A stretch of DNA of 25,029 nt from a virus, in IMG/VR virus record IMGVR_UViG_3300012704_000289, positions 1 through 25,029 of that record. One strand, written 5' to 3'. Positions 22,955 to 25,029 of this stretch are shown here, in pieces. The first letter of the stretch is position 1; each line of letters starts with the position of its first letter. Both the position numbers and the translations under genes were made by a program. Below the pieces are notes generated by a model. That model saw nothing but the letters and a program-made list of their open reading frames with translations. It ran no database searches and was not told the DNA's origin.

Positions 22955-23806
22955 ATGGGTTGCGGAAGTAGCAGTTCAGCCCCAACGACTACGACAGTCA
23001 ATCAGAATAGTATTCCACCGGAGTTGCTGCCGTATGCAACTCAGGTACTTGGTACTGCGTCAAAGTTAATTCAGACCCCGTACCAACAGTACCCGGGGCA
23101 GCAGGTTGCTAACTTCAGCCCGTTGCAGAACCAAGCGTTCCAAAACATTCAGCAGATGCAGCCTAGCGCTGCGACCAATCAGGCGACTGCACTAGCGGGT
23201 ATGGCAGGTACGAATCAGTTCACGGGTAACAACGTGAACCAGTACATGTCTCCGTATATGAACGACGTTGTCAAACAACAGCAGAACGCCGCTATCCAAA
23301 GTTATGGGCAGCAGCTTCCGGGTTTGGCGTCGGTCGCTACGGGCGCAGGTGGTCTTGGCGGTTCGCGTGAAGCGTTGGTTCAGGCTAATGCGCAGCAGGG
23401 CTTGCAGAATCAGTTGGCGCAGATTCAAGCGCAGGGATCGCAGAACGCGTTCCAGAATGCTCAGAACCAATTCAATGCGTCTAACCAGAACATGCTCGCG
23501 GCGTCGGGGCAGTTGGGCAACTTGGGTCAGCAGCAGTTCCAACAGGCCGCAGGTATAAACACCGCGCTACTGGGTGCGGGTGCGGTGCAGCAACAGCAGC
23601 AACAAACGGGTCTGAATACTTCGTATCAGAACTTCATGAACCAAATCAATTACCCGTACACGCAGTTGTCGTACATGAACAGCCTTGTGCGCGGCACACC
23701 TGTTAGCAGTGGCACGACAAGCATGTATCAGGCTCCGGGTAGCATGTTGGGTCAGGTAGCGGGTCTTGGACTCGGCCTCGGTAGTCTCTTCGGATCGTTG
23801 GGGTAA
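22955..23806 (+). CDS. Internal virion protein, T7 gp14-like by layout
   Basis: The 283-residue product is rich in Gln, Asn, Ala and Gly. It has a short N-terminus, the PYQQYPGQQVANFSPLQNQA stretch, a long Gln/Ala helix-prone region (LVQANAQQGLQNQLAQIQAQ, then NAFQNAQNQFNASNQNML) and a hydrophobic glycine/leucine C-terminus (MLGQVAGLGLGLGSLFGSLG) after YTQLSYMNSLVRGTPVSSG. That order matches channel-forming internal proteins ejected by short-tailed phages. The MGC start looks like a lipid-modification site but lacks a signal peptide. The next gene starts 3 bases after its stop. Confidence 0.7.
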   Translation: MGCGSSSSAPTTTTVNQNSIPPELLPYATQVLGTASKLIQTPYQQYPGQQVANFSPLQNQAFQNIQQMQPSAATNQATALAGMAGTNQFTGNNVNQYMSPYMNDVVKQQQNAAIQSYGQQLPGLASVATGAGGLGGSREALVQANAQQGLQNQLAQIQAQGSQNAFQNAQNQFNASNQNMLAASGQLGNLGQQQFQQAAGINTALLGAGAVQQQQQQTGLNTSYQNFMNQINYPYTQLSYMNSLVRGTPVSSGTTSMYQAPGSMLGQVAGLGLGLGSLFGSLG

Positions 23807-23809
23807 TCC

Positions 23810-25029
23810 ATGAACAGCATGATTCCAGATCACCTTTTCTCGTCGGCTTCTCCCAGTCAGTTGGAGCAGTTGTCTTCCGTTGCAGCGAAAGTCGCGCAAC
23901 TACAAAAGAATGGCGTTAACGATCCGAAGCAGATTGGGATGATCATGTCCCAAGAACTTCAGTTGAACCCGAACTCGGCGTCGCCGTTTCAGTTGTATCA
24001 GATGTTGCAGCACATTCAGAAGAACGCTGCTCCTGCACAACAACCTGCGCAGGGATCTTTGCTCCAACAGGCGCAAGCCAAGTTAGCGGGTATCGGCGGA
24101 CCAACGGCTCCGATGGGCCTCGACGTAAATCGCATGGCGCAGATCATGCAGCCTCCGCAGCCGCCCGCACCGCCGCAGGGTGGACCGCCTATGCCTCCGC
24201 AGGGCGCAGCGCCGCCGCAGCCGCAAGGGCCTGTTGCTCACGCACGTCAAGGCGGTCTCGCAGAACTCCCCGCACACAACATCGGTAAAAATTACGATAC
24301 CGGCGGCATCGTCGCATTTGCAGCGGGCGGTGATGAAGGCGAGATGCTTCAAAACCAAGTTGCCACAGACGCATACGCCAACAAGTTGGAACAAGGTATG
24401 GCGAGCGGCGGTGACGTACGTCACTTTGACGGCACAACCGGATCTTATGTGGATGAGTACAAGAAATACTTCGGCGATCCGTATGCCAACAATATGTACG
24501 ATCCGTCTAATACCATCGGTGTGCAAGGCGACTATCACAAGCCGCCGGGGCCTTTGAACAATGTTGAGCCGTCAGCAACTCCCATGTTAGGGACGTACAG
24601 CGCAACTAATAGACCGTCTCAAGCAGCCATTGATGCATCGGTATCGAATGCGATGTTCGGTTCGCCGGGACATGAATCTCAGTTTGGGCTTGACGTTGCG
24701 TCGCTTAACAAATCTATCGGATCAGGACTTAGTGCCTATGCTGCACGAGGCACTTCGTATGAAAATTGGCAACGACAAGTGCAAGAAGCGACTGCTGTAT
24801 TAAACGACGCAGGATCTAAAGTAAGTTACTTCTCAAGTATGACCCCTGCGGAACGTCAGGCAAATAATGTAGCTTTAGAATCCGCAAGGGCTAAACTTGC
24901 GTATCTTGAAAGTCATCCTCCACAGGCTCCCGCGACAGGTATTGCCGCCGTTGCTCCTGCTGCGAAGCCCCCTGCTCCCGCTGCTGCTCCCGCTGCTGCT
25001 CCTGCCGCCGGGGCTACGCCTTCTGCTCC
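23810..25029 (+). CDS. Large Pro/Ala-rich virion protein, cut at the window end
   Basis: The frame from ATG 23810 stays open to base 25029 (406 codons), so it continues beyond the window. The N-terminus is helical (SQLEQLSSVAAKVAQLQ, then DPKQIGMIMSQEL), followed by a Pro/Gln-rich linker (QPPQPPAPPQGGPPMPP and on), GG boxes (RQGGLAEL, YDTGGIVAFAAGG, ASGGDVRHFD), a Tyr-rich middle (YVDEYKKYFGDPYANN) and an Ala/Pro tail (APAAAPAAAPAAG). The GG-box patterns match those in the protein encoded at 20227. Large proteins of this style in podoviruses are carried inside the particle, possibly as ejection proteins; any enzyme domain would lie beyond the window. Confidence 0.75.
   Translation, partial: MNSMIPDHLFSSASPSQLEQLSSVAAKVAQLQKNGVNDPKQIGMIMSQELQLNPNSASPFQLYQMLQHIQKNAAPAQQPAQGSLLQQAQAKLAGIGGPTAPMGLDVNRMAQIMQPPQPPAPPQGGPPMPPQGAAPPQPQGPVAHARQGGLAELPAHNIGKNYDTGGIVAFAAGGDEGEMLQNQVATDAYANKLEQGMASGGDVRHFDGTTGSYVDEYKKYFGDPYANNMYDPSNTIGVQGDYHKPPGPLNNVEPSATPMLGTYSATNRPSQAAIDASVSNAMFGSPGHESQFGLDVASLNKSIGSGLSAYAARGTSYENWQRQVQEATAVLNDAGSKVSYFSSMTPAERQANNVALESARAKLAYLESHPPQAPATGIAAVAPAAKPPAPAAAPAAAPAAGATPSA

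Noticed and set aside
22955-22972. MGC start as a lipoprotein or lipid-modified protein
   Set aside because: There is no hydrophobic signal sequence before the Cys, and similar phage proteins start with Gly/Ser-rich ends.

Overview
The window is one continuous, all-plus-strand block of virion, assembly and lysis genes from a tailed bacteriophage. Intergenic gaps are only a few bases, stop/start overlaps are common (ATGA, TAATG, GTGA), and I see no host gene, tRNA, integrase or replication gene. The major capsid protein, the two small head-to-tail adaptor proteins, a very large 'stopper/tail hub'-type protein and a run of internal virion-type proteins, with no tape measure, tail tube or baseplate gene, point to a short-tailed (podovirus-like) phage of the kind recovered from aquatic metagenomes. 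The host cannot be named from this sequence; mid-range GC and strong AAGGAG ribosome binding sites fit a Gram-negative bacterium, but that is inference.

Layout: bases 1-1260 hold the end of a probable capsid decoration gene, the major capsid protein and a strong terminator. A 125-base spacer with a 9-bp inverted repeat and a start-proximal hairpin follows. Bases 1356-4858 encode head-surface or spike proteins, including a 754-residue fibre with three binding-type modules. Bases 4855-6648 encode a small membrane protein and three very basic or histidine-rich proteins; one of them is 42% histidine. Bases 6649-10257 hold two adaptor proteins, two cysteine zinc-finger proteins and small virion proteins, ending in a second terminator. 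Bases 10282-16062 are a fibre region: an 866-residue protein made of two different tandem repeats, a 676-residue tail-fibre protein with four copies of a beta-rich module, and two short fibre or tip proteins with matching N-termini. Bases 16072-17253 look like a lysis cassette ending in a GH24 lysozyme. Bases 17256-25029 hold the large tail/stopper protein, small virion proteins, and internal-virion-like proteins, with an acetyltransferase-fold-like protein and a cupin between them.

Taken together the genes would build a capsid, close it with adaptors and a stopper, decorate it with fibres, and load internal proteins for DNA entry; the lysozyme and one or two holin-like proteins would release progeny. 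The features most worth a second look are the histidine-rich pair at 5087-6288, the two-block repeat protein at 10282-12882, the movement of one beta module among at least four virion genes, and the GC mosaic inside the spike gene. No complete new defence or mobile system is visible here.
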